Notes under the pieces: generated by a model
What the model was told of the DNA's origin: nothing
Database searches by the model: none
Seen by the model: the letters and a program-made list of their open reading frames with translations, nothing else
Shown here: one piece after another, positions 7,722 to 17,062 of the stretch
Position numbering within the stretch: position 1 is the first letter of the stretch
How the letters are laid out: every line of letters starts with the position of its first letter
Program-made: the position numbers and the translations under genes
Source of the DNA: CAVWNR01 sp963756525
GTDB taxonomy: Bacteria > Actinomycetota > Actinomycetes > Mycobacteriales > Jatrophihabitantaceae
Length of the DNA stretch: 64,000 bases
Assembly (NCBI GenBank): GCA_963756525.1
Contig: CAVWNR010000001.1
Span: forward strand, 1,479,488-1,543,487
Reading direction: 5' to 3'

Positions 7722-8573
7722 TCAGCTGGTCGCGGCGAGCAGCTGCTCGGTGGCCGCCCAGAGTTGCGCGGCGAGCTGGACGTCCCGGCCGGCCGGGCTG
7801 GAGCCGGTCTGCTTGCCGTTCTTCAAGTACGCGCCGCTCACCCCGGCCAGCGCCCGGTCGGTGGCCGCCTGCGCGATCCCGGCGGCGGCCTTGGCCGGGC
7901 TGGTCATCAAGGGCCACATCAACCCGCCGAGCAGCCGGTAGCCCAGCGCCATGTCCTGACCGATGTTCGTGCCCCGCACGAACCCCGGATCGACGCAATT
8001 GACCGTCACCCCGGATCCGGCCAGCCGCCGGGCCAGCTCACAGCTGAACAGCACCAACGCCAACTTCGAATTGTTATACGCCCGCTGCCCGCTAAACCGC
8101 GCCCGGCCCTGCAAATCATCCAAGTCGATCCGGCCAGCACGATGCCCACCGGAGGCGACATTGAGCACCCGCGACGGCGCCGATGCCCGCAGCAGATCCA
8201 CCACCGAGGTGGTCAGCACAAACGGCGCCAGATAGTTCACCGCGAAGGTCATCTCAAACCCGTCCACACTCTCGCGCTGCACCCCGGTGTCGATCCCCGC
8301 ATTGTTGATCAACACATCGAGTCGGCCAAACCGGTCGCGGACCTCCCCGGCCGCCCTACGCACCTGCGCCAGCGAGGACAGGTCGGCGACCAGCGGATGC
8401 ACCCGCTCGGCCAGCTCACCACCCATCGCCTGGCGAACCGCCGCCGCCCGCGCCGCATCCCGCCCACCCAGAATCACCCGCGCCCCGCCCGCCGCCAACA
8501 ACGCCGCCGTCTTGGCCCCAATCCCCGACGTCGCGCCGGTCACCAACACCACCGCGCCGGTCAACTCAGCCAT
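7722..8573 (-). CDS. Short-chain dehydrogenase/reductase (retinol dehydrogenase-like)
   Basis: 283 residues from ATG 8573, with GGGAGG upstream. The Rossmann motif is LVTGATSGIGAKTAALLAAG (residues 10-29), followed by NNAGI near residue 92 and the active-site region NVASGG with YNNSK (Tyr-x-x-x-Lys, about 167-171). The long C-terminal region and the YNNSKLALVLFSCELARRL pattern fit SDRs related to retinol dehydrogenases and WWOX. It should be an NAD(P)-dependent oxidoreductase; substrate unknown. It stands alone on its strand. Confidence 0.88.
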   Translation of the reverse strand: MAELTGAVVLVTGATSGIGAKTAALLAAGGARVILGGRDAARAAAVRQAMGGELAERVHPLVADLSSLAQVRRAAGEVRDRFGRLDVLINNAGIDTGVQRESVDGFEMTFAVNYLAPFVLTTSVVDLLRASAPSRVLNVASGGHRAGRIDLDDLQGRARFSGQRAYNNSKLALVLFSCELARRLAGSGVTVNCVDPGFVRGTNIGQDMALGYRLLGGLMWPLMTSPAKAAAGIAQAATDRALAGVSGAYLKNGKQTGSSPAGRDVQLAAQLWAATEQLLAATS

Positions 8574-9350
8574 CACACCCTCCCGCCGTGCGCACGCCTA
8601 CCGGTTCAGCACAACCAGCGCCACCCGCGGCACGGACAACGCGAACCTTGCCCCTCGACCACCGCGGCACCCGCCAATCCGCGGAACACCCCCCAGGGAC
8701 CGGGCGACATTCAACTCGCCACCCACAGTGGATCCTCGGGCGACGGTTCTCACCCCGACCCAGCCCCGTCCTCACCGCCCAATACCCCTAAACACAACCA
8801 CGGCCACCCCCACCCATCCCGCCACGACTACGCAACGGTACCCAGTCCAAAGCCTGAGAACCCATCCGCGGAGCGGCGGATCCGGTAGATCAAAATAGCC
8901 GCTCGCAGCTCTCGGGCACCTGCGATCGCCGGCCGCCGGACCCGTCGACCGGGCCGAGATTCGTCGACTCAATGTGCACCGAAATTGCAATGACGTGTAT
9001 GCACACCTGGAGCATTCGCGGCGGTTGATAATTGTCCCGTGGATTTGACGTCGGTGCGGAAGAGTGTTTGCGCCGCGAAGGATCCGCATCGTTTCAACTG
9101 GGCGCGGCGGTGCTTGCGGCCTTGGCCGCTAGCAAATGTAGGGGATGCGAACTCGTTGCAATTGGTGATCTCCCGGGCTGGTTCGTAGCTGATCAGTACC
9201 ACGAATTGTGGGAAATGCGCCGCCGTCAAGTGATCGAGAAGCCGGTGGCCGCGCCTTGGCTCACGGGCGCCGTGGTTGATGCCGGCGGCCGGGGCGACGG
9301 TGGGCTTCGCGGGCGATCATGGGGCGCCAGAGGAGTCAGGTATGGCCGAG
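8574..9350. other. Intergenic region left of the insertion sequence
   Basis: About 780 bp. The first third is C-rich and reads as Pro/Thr/Arg low complexity; the part from 8890 to 9350 is less GC-rich. No frame shows a recognisable domain. An open frame starting at 9032 runs into the insertion sequence and so is chimeric. I see nothing definable here. Confidence 0.4.
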
Positions 9351-9392
9351 TGAATCGCCCCGGCAAGTCCGGAGACCGGACTTTGATGATGA

Positions 9393-10310
9393 TTACGCTA
9401 CTCGATTACCGCCGCGGCCGCAATAGTAGATAGCCTCCAATTTCGTAGGCGGCATATCACCGCAGTATTCGTAGAGTCGCTGGTTATTGAACCAATCGAC
9501 GTAGGTAGCGGTCTCGGCAGACACGTGGGCTGCGTTACGCCATGGCCGCCGCGGTTTGATCAGTTCGGTCTTGTACAGGCCATTGATAGATTCCGCGAGA
9601 CAATTGTCATGGGCGTCACCGACGACCCCGATCGACGGGTCGATACCCTCTTCGAGCAGCCGCTCGGTAAAACGCACCGAGGTATACTGGCTGCCCGCGT
9701 CATTATGATGAATTAAACCCGTCAAGTCCTTGACACCTTCTCGTTTCCGGGTGAAGATTGCCTGGTCGTTCGCAGCGAGAACGAGGTCCGTGGTCATGGA
9801 CGTCGACACTTTCCAGCCAAGAATGCGCCGGGCATAGGCGTCGATGACGAACGCGACGTACACCCAGCCGGCTAGCGTCGAGACGTAGGTGAAGTCCGCT
9901 ACCCACAACCGGTTCGGTGCGCTGGGCGCGAAGTTTCGCCGCACCAGGTCGGTGGCCCTGGCCGCGGCCGGATCCGGGATGGTGGTGCGCTTGGCCTTCC
10001 CCCGCAGGACGCCGACCAGGCCAAGCTCGCGCATCAGCCGCTCCACGGTGCACCGAGCCACCTCGTGGCCGGCCTGGCGAAGATGCAGCCACATCTTCCG
10101 TGCCCCGTAACAGCAGTAGTTCTCGTCGTAGCCAGCGACGATCAACTGCTTCAGCCTCTCGTCACGGCGCCGCCGCGCAGACAGGCCACGGCCACGCGCC
10201 TCGTAGTAGGTGGACGGGGCGAATTTGCAACCCAGTTCGCTGAGCTGGGCACGGATCGGCTCGACCCCGAACCTGTCCTTATGCTGGTCGATGAATTTGA
10301 CGATCAGCGC
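9393..10310 (-). CDS. IS3-family transposase OrfB (DDE integrase domain)
   Basis: The frame runs from about 10310 to a stop at 9393, roughly 305 residues. Its own ATG-type starts occur only inside (10145), and the sequence upstream of that is homologous, so it is probably made as an OrfAB fusion by -1 frameshift near the end of orfA. An HTH_21-like region (YGARKMWLHLRQAGHEVARC) precedes the rve core. Catalytic residues are visible as Asp in LWVADFTYVS, Asp in IHHNDAGSQYTS and Glu in LAESINGLYKTELI. It catalyses cut-out and integration of the element. Confidence 0.93.
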   Translation of the reverse strand, partial: ALIVKFIDQHKDRFGVEPIRAQLSELGCKFAPSTYYEARGRGLSARRRRDERLKQLIVAGYDENYCCYGARKMWLHLRQAGHEVARCTVERLMRELGLVGVLRGKAKRTTIPDPAAARATDLVRRNFAPSAPNRLWVADFTYVSTLAGWVYVAFVIDAYARRILGWKVSTSMTTDLVLAANDQAIFTRKREGVKDLTGLIHHNDAGSQYTSVRFTERLLEEGIDPSIGVVGDAHDNCLAESINGLYKTELIKPRRPWRNAAHVSAETATYVDWFNNQRLYEYCGDMPPTKLEAIYYCGRGGNRVA

Positions 10311-10627
10311 TGTGGACGGTCGAGCTCCGCCGCGAAGAAAACAGACGCTGCCTTCAAAATCTCATTGGCTCGGCGCAGCTCCCGATTCTCCGCGCGCAGC
10401 TTACGCAGATCAGCCGAATCCTGACTCGTCACGCCTGGCCAGCTACCCGAATTCACCTCGGCCTGCCGCACCCACTTGCGTAGTGTCTCCGCCGAACCAA
10501 TTCCGAGCTTCTTGGCCACCGCCTCGATAGCTGCCCATTCCGACAGGTAATCCGCCCGGACCTCGGCCACCATCGACACAGCCCGATCCCGCAGCTCGCG
10601 CGGATAGTTCGCAGACGCTCGTCCCAT
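10304..10627 (-). CDS. IS3-family transposase OrfA (HTH and leucine zipper)
   Basis: 107 residues from ATG 10627. An N-terminal helix-turn-helix (AIEAVAKKLGIGSAETLRKW) is followed by a heptad-like zipper (LRKLRAENRELRRANEILKA). Its TGA (10306-10304) overlaps the orfB frame, which is in -1 register, the standard IS3 arrangement. OrfA binds the ends and regulates transposition. Confidence 0.92.
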   Translation of the reverse strand: MGRASANYPRELRDRAVSMVAEVRADYLSEWAAIEAVAKKLGIGSAETLRKWVRQAEVNSGSWPGVTSQDSADLRKLRAENRELRRANEILKAASVFFAAELDRPQR

Positions 10628-10681
10628 GACCCCACTCTCCCAAACAGACGGAGTCTCGGGACACTCCGGGGCGGGTCAGAG

Positions 10682-11577
10682 ATCGGGTATGAGGTTGGCT
10701 TCGCCGCACGGGTTCGTGGGAGGCCGGCCAACAGTGCGACGAGAGAGATGGGTTAGAGATTATCTACGAGACCACCGCGTAGGACCCACCGGTCGTTGTC
10801 GACGATTTGGGTGCTGCGGTCGTCGACGCCTTACCTGGCCGGCTGGAGTATCTGCCCGGCTAAGGTGTGCGCCCGGCTTCGGTTCGGTTGGGGCTGGATG
10901 CGTGGCTGCTCGTTGGCATCATCACCTTTCTGCGCACCGGCGAGGGCTGTCTGTGCCTGGCACGGTTTTCGACGTAGCGACGCGGCACCGTTGTGGGCGG
11001 CAACTCACGCCGCACATGCGCGCCCTTCCGTGCGACACCCGCTGCGGCGAATCTGCAGACCCCGATCCTGCTCCGGTCGGCAAGCGTTTGCCACCGGTTC
11101 GCGGAGCCAGTCTCCGCAGCGGCGCTGACGCAGGTCAATTCCGGCGTGTCACCCTGCTGGCGCCAGCGACGCGACCCTCGCAGCCGCGGTCCAGTCGCTC
11201 ACCCAGTGGCGCCGCGTAGTACCGCTATTCACGGTTGACCGGCAGCCCCAGAACTGACCGGTGCGCCGTACCTGAACGACGCCCGCGGCGCCGGCAACCT
11301 GTGCGTGTAACCCGCTCCGGGAGCGCACAGAAGGTCGCCGAAGCGTTGCTGGCACCGCTGCTGATCGGCGTGGCGGTGTTGGCGGGTTCGGGTGACACCA
11401 CCCACATCGTCTACCGCGAGCGCCCCGGGCACACCCGGGCCGACCCGGACACGCCCCCCGATCTAGCCCCGCGGTGTGCTGCGGTTTCGGTCGCAGCGCT
11501 GCTGGGCGGATTCACAACCGGGTTGGGCTAGCGTGACCGGCGCCGGGCGCCGTACCGGGTGGGGAAGAGGGAGTGCC
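10682..11577. other. Intergenic region right of the insertion sequence
   Basis: About 900 bp with no frame that shows a convincing family. A short frame with VDDLGAAVVDALPGRLEYLP near 10800 and a hydrophobic piece ALLAPLLIGVAVLAG near 11345 may be relics of decayed genes. Neither has a plausible start and stop for a complete protein. Confidence 0.35.
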
Positions 11578-12526
11578 GTGATCGAGGCGATGGGGTCTGA
11601 CTAAGCGGTACGGCGCGAAGACCGCGGTGGCCGATCTGAGTTTCGTGGTGCGCTCTGGGGTGGTGACCGGGTTCCTGGGTCCGAACGGTTCGGGCAAGTC
11701 GACCACGATGCGGCTGCTGCTGGGTCTGGACCGGCCGGACGCGGGCGGGTCGCTGATTAATGGCCGACGGTATGTGCAGATGCCGGCGCCGCTGCGCGAG
11801 GTGGGTGCGTTGCTGGAGGCGCGGGCGGTGCACACCGGCCGGTCGGCGCGTAATCACCTGCTGGCGATGGCGGCGACGAACCACATTCCGCGGGCCCGGG
11901 TGGAGGAGATGCTCAGCCTGGTCGGCTTGGCGGATGTCGCGGGGCGCCGGGTCGGTGGGTTCTCGTTGGGGATGGGTCAGCGCTTGGGTATCGCCGCGGC
12001 GCTGCTGGGCGACCCGGGGGTGCTGCTGCTCGACGAGCCGGTCAACGGGCTGGATCCCGAAGGCATCCTGTGGGTGCGGACCTTGCTGCAGCGGTTGGCC
12101 GCGGAAGGCCGCACGGTGTTCGTCTCCTCGCATCTGATGAGCGAGATGGCGCTCACCGCGTCCGAATTGATCGTGGTCGGCCGCGGCAGGCTGATCGCCG
12201 CGGGCAGTGTGGAGGATCTGATCCGGGGCGCGGCCGGTGGTGTGGTCCGGGTCCGCACCGGTGCGGCGCAACGGCTGGCCGCGCTGCTCGGCGACGCGCG
12301 CGAGGTTGCCCGCCTCGGCCCGGACACGCTGCAGGTTGCCGGGATGGATAGCGCCGCGATTGGCCTGATCGCCGCCCGGGAAGCCATCCCGCTTATCGAA
12401 CTCACACCGCAGAACGCCACCCTGGAAGAGGCATTCATGGAGATCACCCGCGACGCGGTGGAATTCCACGGCCGTGCCAGTGAACCCGTCGAGGTCTCCG
12501 GCGCCCCGCTGGGCGGTGGCCGATGA
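11578..12526 (+). CDS. ABC transporter ATP-binding protein (apparent 1-bp frameshift at the start)
   Basis: A strong ribosome site (GAAGAGGGAG) precedes GTG 11578, which reads VIEAMG and then leaves frame in the G run at 11592-11595. Homologues read MIEA.GLTKRYG without interruption. From CTG 11597 on, the main frame gives LTKRYGAKTAVADLSFVV. Walker A is GPNGSGKST, the signature is SLGMGQRLG, Walker B is GVLLLDEP, and the H-loop lies in VFVSSHLMSE, followed by the C-terminal extension of drug/lantibiotic-type exporters. The downstream permease overlaps by 4 bp (ATGA). Either one extra G is a sequence error or the protein starts at GTG 11627, which would lose the first strand. Substrate unknown. 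Confidence 0.88.
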
Positions 12527-13374
12527 GGGCCACATCCAGCACGGTGCCCAACCCCGGCGTCACCAGGGCCAGCGATCTCGGCCCCGGCCGGGTCGATCTG
12601 GTCGGCGTGCTGCGCGCGGAGTGGATCAAGCTCAGATCGCTGCGCTCGACCTGGTACAGCCTGCTGGCCTGCGTGCTCATCGTCGATGGGCTGGGCACCC
12701 TGTTCGCCGCCCTGCACGCGCACCGCATGCAGCAGAACACCGGGCCCGGCGGGCGAGTCATCGGTTTGGACACCACCCAGGTCAGCCTGCGCGGTGTGTT
12801 CCTCGCCCAGTTGGCGATCGGCGTGCTAGGGGTGCTAGTGATCACCGGCGAGTACGCCACCGGCATGATCCGCTCCTCGATCGCCGCGGTGCCACACCGG
12901 CAGCCGGTGCTGATCGCGAAAGCCGCGGTCTTCGCCGTCGTCTGCTTCATCGTCTCGCTGGCTGCCACGTTCAGCGGGTTTCTGCTCGGGCAGCAAGCGC
13001 AGGCCAGCACGCACGCTCAAGCCAACCTGGCCACACCCGGCGCGATCCGGGCCATCGTTGGCGCCGCGGTCTACCTCACCCTGATCGGATTGCTTGCGGT
13101 CGGCTTAGGCTTCCTCATCCGTAGCACCGCCGGTGCTATCGCGACCCTGTTCGGAATCGTCCTGGTCGCCCCGCTGCTCGCCAGCGCGCTCCCGGCGCCC
13201 TACTCCACCGATGTCAGCAAATACCTCCCCCTCAACGCCGGCAGCCAGATCATCACCACCATCAACCCCGACCCGACACTGCTCGCACCCTGGACCGGCA
13301 TCGCCGTCGCCGCCGCCTACAGCATCGTCGCGCTCGCCGCCGGGGCCCTCGTCCTCGAACGACGCGACACCTAG
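12523..13374 (+). CDS. ABC-2 type transporter permease
   Basis: 283 residues, with ATG overlapping the TGA of the ATPase. Six hydrophobic segments are visible. The first follows LRAEWIKLRSLRSTWYSLLA, a motif typical of ABC-2 permeases partnered with single ATPases; the last contains AAAYSIVALAAGALVLERRD. It would form the membrane channel of a half-type exporter with the upstream ATPase. The family covers drug, bacteriocin and lipid export; nothing here points to a substrate. Confidence 0.88.
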   Translation: MRATSSTVPNPGVTRASDLGPGRVDLVGVLRAEWIKLRSLRSTWYSLLACVLIVDGLGTLFAALHAHRMQQNTGPGGRVIGLDTTQVSLRGVFLAQLAIGVLGVLVITGEYATGMIRSSIAAVPHRQPVLIAKAAVFAVVCFIVSLAATFSGFLLGQQAQASTHAQANLATPGAIRAIVGAAVYLTLIGLLAVGLGFLIRSTAGAIATLFGIVLVAPLLASALPAPYSTDVSKYLPLNAGSQIITTINPDPTLLAPWTGIAVAAAYSIVALAAGALVLERRDT

Positions 13375-14045
13375 ACCACCGAACTCGGCCGGCCGCCGGC
13401 GTTGAGCCGACCGGTGAGCAAAGCGATCCGGCACCCGGACTGAGCGACACACCGCCAGAGCGCGACCCGCGAAAGCGGATGCAATTTGCGGGCAGGCGGA
13501 ACGGGCCCGGCATTCCCAAGCGGGAGCTATGCACGCTGTGGAGACCACCGAGCTTGCCGGTGCCCGACAGCACGACCGCGTCGGACCCCCGGCGGCACCA
13601 CCGAAATGAGCCTACTTCCGTGCGGTTGAGATCAACGGTGTGCACGACATGCCACGGGTTGCGCCCGACCGGGTCAGCACGACGGACGGCTCAGCCGTCA
13701 AGTGATCTTCACGCAGGCTTGGATGATTGCGATCACCGCAGTCCAGCGACGCGTTCGCGCATGCTGGAATCGGGTCCGGTCGGACAAGCTGCCGTCGCCA
13801 GCCCGCTCGTGTCCGTCAACAGGGCCGACGTTGTCCGTGCCGAGGATATCGGCAAGCTCGATGCCTGTGCCGCGGCGTGAGCAGGCGGCAGCGGTCAGGA
13901 CGACGCCGACTGCACACGGCGGGTGGGTGATTCGCTGTGGCACAGCTGCACTCGCCCAGGCAGCCGGCGACGGGAGCACCAGACCCGATCACACACCGAC
14001 GAAACGCTTGGCCGGTCACCCCGCCTCTGTCGGGCGGGAGCGTGC
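13375..14045. other. Intergenic region without recognised gene
   Basis: About 670 bp between the ABC permease and the end of the lipoprotein gene on the opposite strand. Frames are short and unlike any family I know. A slightly AT-richer stretch around 13600-13760 is notable but not interpretable. Confidence 0.45.
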
Positions 14046-14732
14046 TCAGATACCTGGTGGTAGGGGCCGTGGTCCTGCGCGCTGTCCGATGGGCGGCACC
14101 GCGACCACGGTGAGGCTGAAGGTCTGATCCGGCGGTGCGCACCGCGGTGTGCTGTGCGCGCACGTGGGGTCCGCGTGCGCGGTCACCGTGGCCGTCCCCT
14201 TGCGCAGCGCGGTAAACAGGGCCCACGCCGGGCCAGGCCTCGGATATCCCTGCGCCGCATCGCGCCGCAGTGGCATCAGCGCGGCGCCCTCACCGGCCAC
14301 CGCGGCCTGTGGCGCGGTCCAGCCATCGGGCAGTTGCACCTGCAGTCGCTGAGACACCTGCAGCATGAGCTGCCGACCGTTGTCCGACGGCCCCGCCTGC
14401 ACGGTGACCGGCCCACCCGATGGGCGCGACACCGGCGGCGAAGGGAGCGGGCCGCTCGACGGCTTCGGCTGCGCAGCGCTGAACTGGCTCGCGGTCGCGG
14501 TGCCGCTCGGGGTCGGCGTCGTCATCGCCAATCCGCCGCTGACCGTTGGCCCTGACGTTGCGCCGGTATGGGATGGTGCGGCGGGTGCCGTTCGGCCCGA
14601 TTCACTCGCCCGAGACCTGGAAGCGCAGCCCACCATCACCAGTACGATGATCCCCGCGACCGCCCGACCACACGCGCCCAGGGTTTCCCTGCGCCCGCGC
14701 CCTCCGTGTTGCCACTCCCACCGCACCGGCAC
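14046..14732 (-). CDS. Putative lipoprotein with Ser/Thr/Pro-rich linker and C-terminal beta domain
   Basis: 228 residues. The basic N-terminus and hydrophobic core end in the lipobox VMVGC (Cys about residue 36), so it should be lipid-anchored on the outer face of the membrane. Residues 40-110 are rich in Ser, Thr, Pro and Gly, like a wall-spanning linker. The C-terminal part (QRLQVQLPDGWTAP, then LFTALRKGTATVTAHADPTC) resembles an Ig-like or chagasin-type beta domain with a pair of Cys residues. No specific family recognised. It lies next to the cluster of secreted BNR proteins. Confidence 0.65.
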   Translation of the reverse strand: MPVRWEWQHGGRGRRETLGACGRAVAGIIVLVMVGCASRSRASESGRTAPAAPSHTGATSGPTVSGGLAMTTPTPSGTATASQFSAAQPKPSSGPLPSPPVSRPSGGPVTVQAGPSDNGRQLMLQVSQRLQVQLPDGWTAPQAAVAGEGAALMPLRRDAAQGYPRPGPAWALFTALRKGTATVTAHADPTCAHSTPRCAPPDQTFSLTVVAVPPIGQRAGPRPLPPGI

Positions 14733-15260
14733 GGCGATCCTCCGTCAGGCTTGTCCAAGCATGCGCACGCCTGGTGACCCCGACCCCGCAGCTGTGTGTG
14801 GGCCGCGAGGCGCCCATCGCGCTGACCTGCCCGATTGTCTGACGCAGCTGGGCGCCGTGCACGTTGTGCCTGGTCAGCCGGCGACTGCCGACGCGGCAGG
14901 ACTGGGCCGGCGTGGCTGTCACGGCTGAACCGTCGGGAGCCGGGGCAGGCCCGCAGGGTGAGCCGCTTGGGCCCCGCGCAGGCGTCCGCTCCGCCCGCTC
15001 CCGAACGCCTCGACCGGGCCAGCCCCGGTCGCGGTCGAGGCATGCGCGAGGTCGCATCGTCATCGTCGGCGATCAGCCGCGGCTGCTCACCGCTGATGCG
15101 CTGTTGCCCGTCGCCGCTGTGATCATCATCGGCTGCCGCAATACCTGTCCCAGCTGGCCGGCAAAGTGTCACGAAGACTGGCCCTCAGCGGCCTCGCCGG
15201 CCACAACCCTGCACAGCGTCGCGGCGGCAACTTCGCCGCGTGCGGCTGACCGGCATCGGT
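14733..15260. other. Intergenic region without recognised gene
   Basis: About 530 bp between two minus-strand genes for exported proteins. Open frames are present on both strands but have biased Arg/Pro/Ala composition and no family resemblance. Confidence 0.4.
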
Positions 15261-16649
15261 CTAGGGCAGCCGGTGGGGCAGGGTCACCACGGCGGCGTAG
15301 ATCTCGGAGTTCGTGTTTGTGCCGATGGCGCTGCCCCAGCTCAGCGCGACCCGCTGCGGCGCGGTGCGGGCGTGCGCCGTAGGGGTGGGTAGCGCGGACA
15401 GGCCGAAGGTGTCCCCGGGCCAGATCTTCGGGTTGCCGTACTGGTTGGAGACCTGGATGGTCGGGGCGAGCCAGCCGCGGCGGATCGAGAACGGCCGTAG
15501 GAAGGTGGCGTAGCCCAGCGGGGAGTTGTCGGCCTGCCAGGCCACTTCGGCGACACCGGCGCCGGCCCCAGCCACCTCAACGATGTGTGTGGCGTTGTCC
15601 CGGTCGGTGGTGACCCGCCGGGGCGGCGACCAGCTACGGCCGCGGTCGGTGGAGTAGGCCAGCCAGCCGATGTCCCCGGCGGCGGTTTGGGTGTCCCAGG
15701 TGGCGTAGAGGTTGCCGGCGGCGTCTCGGCTCAGGTCGCCGTCGATCCACCAAGTGGTCAACGCGATGGACCCCGCCTGCGGGTCGACCTCCACCGGCGC
15801 CGACCAGGTCATGCCGCCGTCGGTGGAGGAGGTGAAGTACTCGTGTCCGGGTCGCAACGTGTAGGTGATCGGGTTGGTGATCTGGTGGCCCCAGATCAGC
15901 GCGTCGATGCGGCCGTTCGGTTCGACCAGTACCGACGCGTCGTAGCCGCCGTTCTGCGGAAAGCCTGGCCCCATCGGGGTGATCTGGCTCCAGGTTTTGC
16001 CGCCGTCGGTCGATTTCTGGATGACCGCGTTGACGTCGCCGGCGGTGTAGGAGCAGCTGCCGATCGGGCTGCAGATGATTTTGATGGCGGCGGCGGTCGG
16101 CCCGTAGTCCCAGGTGACATACACGGTGCGGCCGGGGCCGGCGGCGATGAAGTCCCGGTCGCCCCAGTTGCCTTTGAACGGCGGGATCAGCGAGGACACC
16201 TGCGGGAAGCTCGCCCCGTGGTCGAAGGAGGCGGCCACCACCGGGTAGCCGTAGCCGTCGTGGTAGCGCAGGTAGGACACGTACACCGTGCCGTTGCCCG
16301 CCACCGCGACCGCCGGGTCGTCCGAGCCGCTGGAGTCGGCCAGCATCAGCGACGGGCCGAAGGTTTTGCCGCCGTCGGTGGAGCGGGCGAAGCCTTCCCC
16401 GCCGCAGCCGATCCACGCCTCGTACACGTAGTCCGGCGGCGCGGTGGCCTGCTCAACCTCCGCGTTTTGCCCCGGGCAGTGACTGACTTGCTGTACCGGG
16501 CTCACCCCGCCCAGCAGCGGGCCGGCGGGGGCCGCCGCACCAGCCGCCGCCGACCCCGGCATCAGGCCCAGCACCAGAACACCGGCCGCGCCGGCGAGCA
16601 TCGCCGCCTTGATGCGCCGCCCAGGCTGCCTGGTGATCGTCGAGTTCAT
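15261..16649 (-). CDS. Secreted BNR-repeat/sialidase-like beta-propeller protein
   Basis: 462 residues with a Sec signal (RRIKAAMLAGAAGVLVLGLM, then AAAG.A cleavage region at about 35-40). At least four Asp-box type repeats are visible: STDGGKTFG, STDGGKTWSQ, STDGGMTWSA and STDRGRSWSP. Each is the turn between strands of a propeller blade as in exo-alpha-sialidases. I do not see the full sialidase triad of arginines, so glycosidase activity is unproven and a carbohydrate-binding or structural role is as likely. Its start is 414 bp from the start of a divergent larger BNR protein at 17063. Confidence 0.85.
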   Translation of the reverse strand: MNSTITRQPGRRIKAAMLAGAAGVLVLGLMPGSAAAGAAAPAGPLLGGVSPVQQVSHCPGQNAEVEQATAPPDYVYEAWIGCGGEGFARSTDGGKTFGPSLMLADSSGSDDPAVAVAGNGTVYVSYLRYHDGYGYPVVAASFDHGASFPQVSSLIPPFKGNWGDRDFIAAGPGRTVYVTWDYGPTAAAIKIICSPIGSCSYTAGDVNAVIQKSTDGGKTWSQITPMGPGFPQNGGYDASVLVEPNGRIDALIWGHQITNPITYTLRPGHEYFTSSTDGGMTWSAPVEVDPQAGSIALTTWWIDGDLSRDAAGNLYATWDTQTAAGDIGWLAYSTDRGRSWSPPRRVTTDRDNATHIVEVAGAGAGVAEVAWQADNSPLGYATFLRPFSIRRGWLAPTIQVSNQYGNPKIWPGDTFGLSALPTPTAHARTAPQRVALSWGSAIGTNTNSEIYAAVVTLPHRLP

Positions 16650-17062
16650 CCCGCCTCCAGCCCCTGCACAGCACCCGGTGGTCTTCCACGGCGGTACGCA
16701 GATCCGATGGTGCTGCCTACCCGATTCGATGCTTGCGGGCGTACCCCTCAGTCAGCCTGGTGTCAAACGACTTCCCGGTGCAGACGGTGCCGGACAGACG
16801 GGCCGCAGGCGACCGAGGCGGCCGGCGCAGCGTTGGCTGAGCTGGTAAAGGGCGTGGTGCAGGCTGGCGCCGCGGGGTGCTCGGGCTCTTGTGGCGGTCC
16901 CGGTGGCGGGTCTAGCGTGCGCGCTTGCCGGCTGCGACACCAACATCTGTCGGTTCGCAGACGCGCGACGTGGCCGGGCTGGCCCGCCGTGGCGGGAAGG
17001 AGGGCGCGAGACCGGCGTGCGGCATCCGGCGACACAGTTCGCCCACGCGTAGGGGGATCCCC
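16650..17062. promoter_or_regulatory. Divergent intergenic region between two BNR-protein genes
   Basis: This 413-bp region must hold the promoters of both secreted BNR genes. An AGGGGGA ribosome site lies at 17051-17057 for the rightward gene. No strong palindrome or recognised operator is visible by eye. Confidence 0.4.

Larger units (their letters stand above)
9351..10678 (-). mobile_element. IS3-family insertion sequence, apparently intact
   Basis: 1328 bp bounded by imperfect terminal inverted repeats. The left end is TGAATCGCCCCGGCAAGTCC. The right end read inward is TGACCCGCCCCGGAGTGTCC. Both start with TG as expected for IS3. The 3 bp on each side are GAG (9348-9350 and 10679-10681), a target duplication of normal size for the family. 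It carries orfA and orfB in overlapping frames on the minus strand, both free of stops. The intact ends, duplication and frames indicate a recent insertion. Confidence 0.92.

Noticed and set aside
7152..8888. 578-codon open frame on the plus strand across the SDR gene
   Set aside because: Antisense to a clear SDR on the minus strand; the translation is Pro/Arg/His low complexity, a by-product of high GC.
9032..9433. 134-codon plus-strand frame left of the IS3 element
   Set aside because: It crosses the left IS end at 9351 and so cannot be an original gene; the part before the IS matches nothing recognisable.
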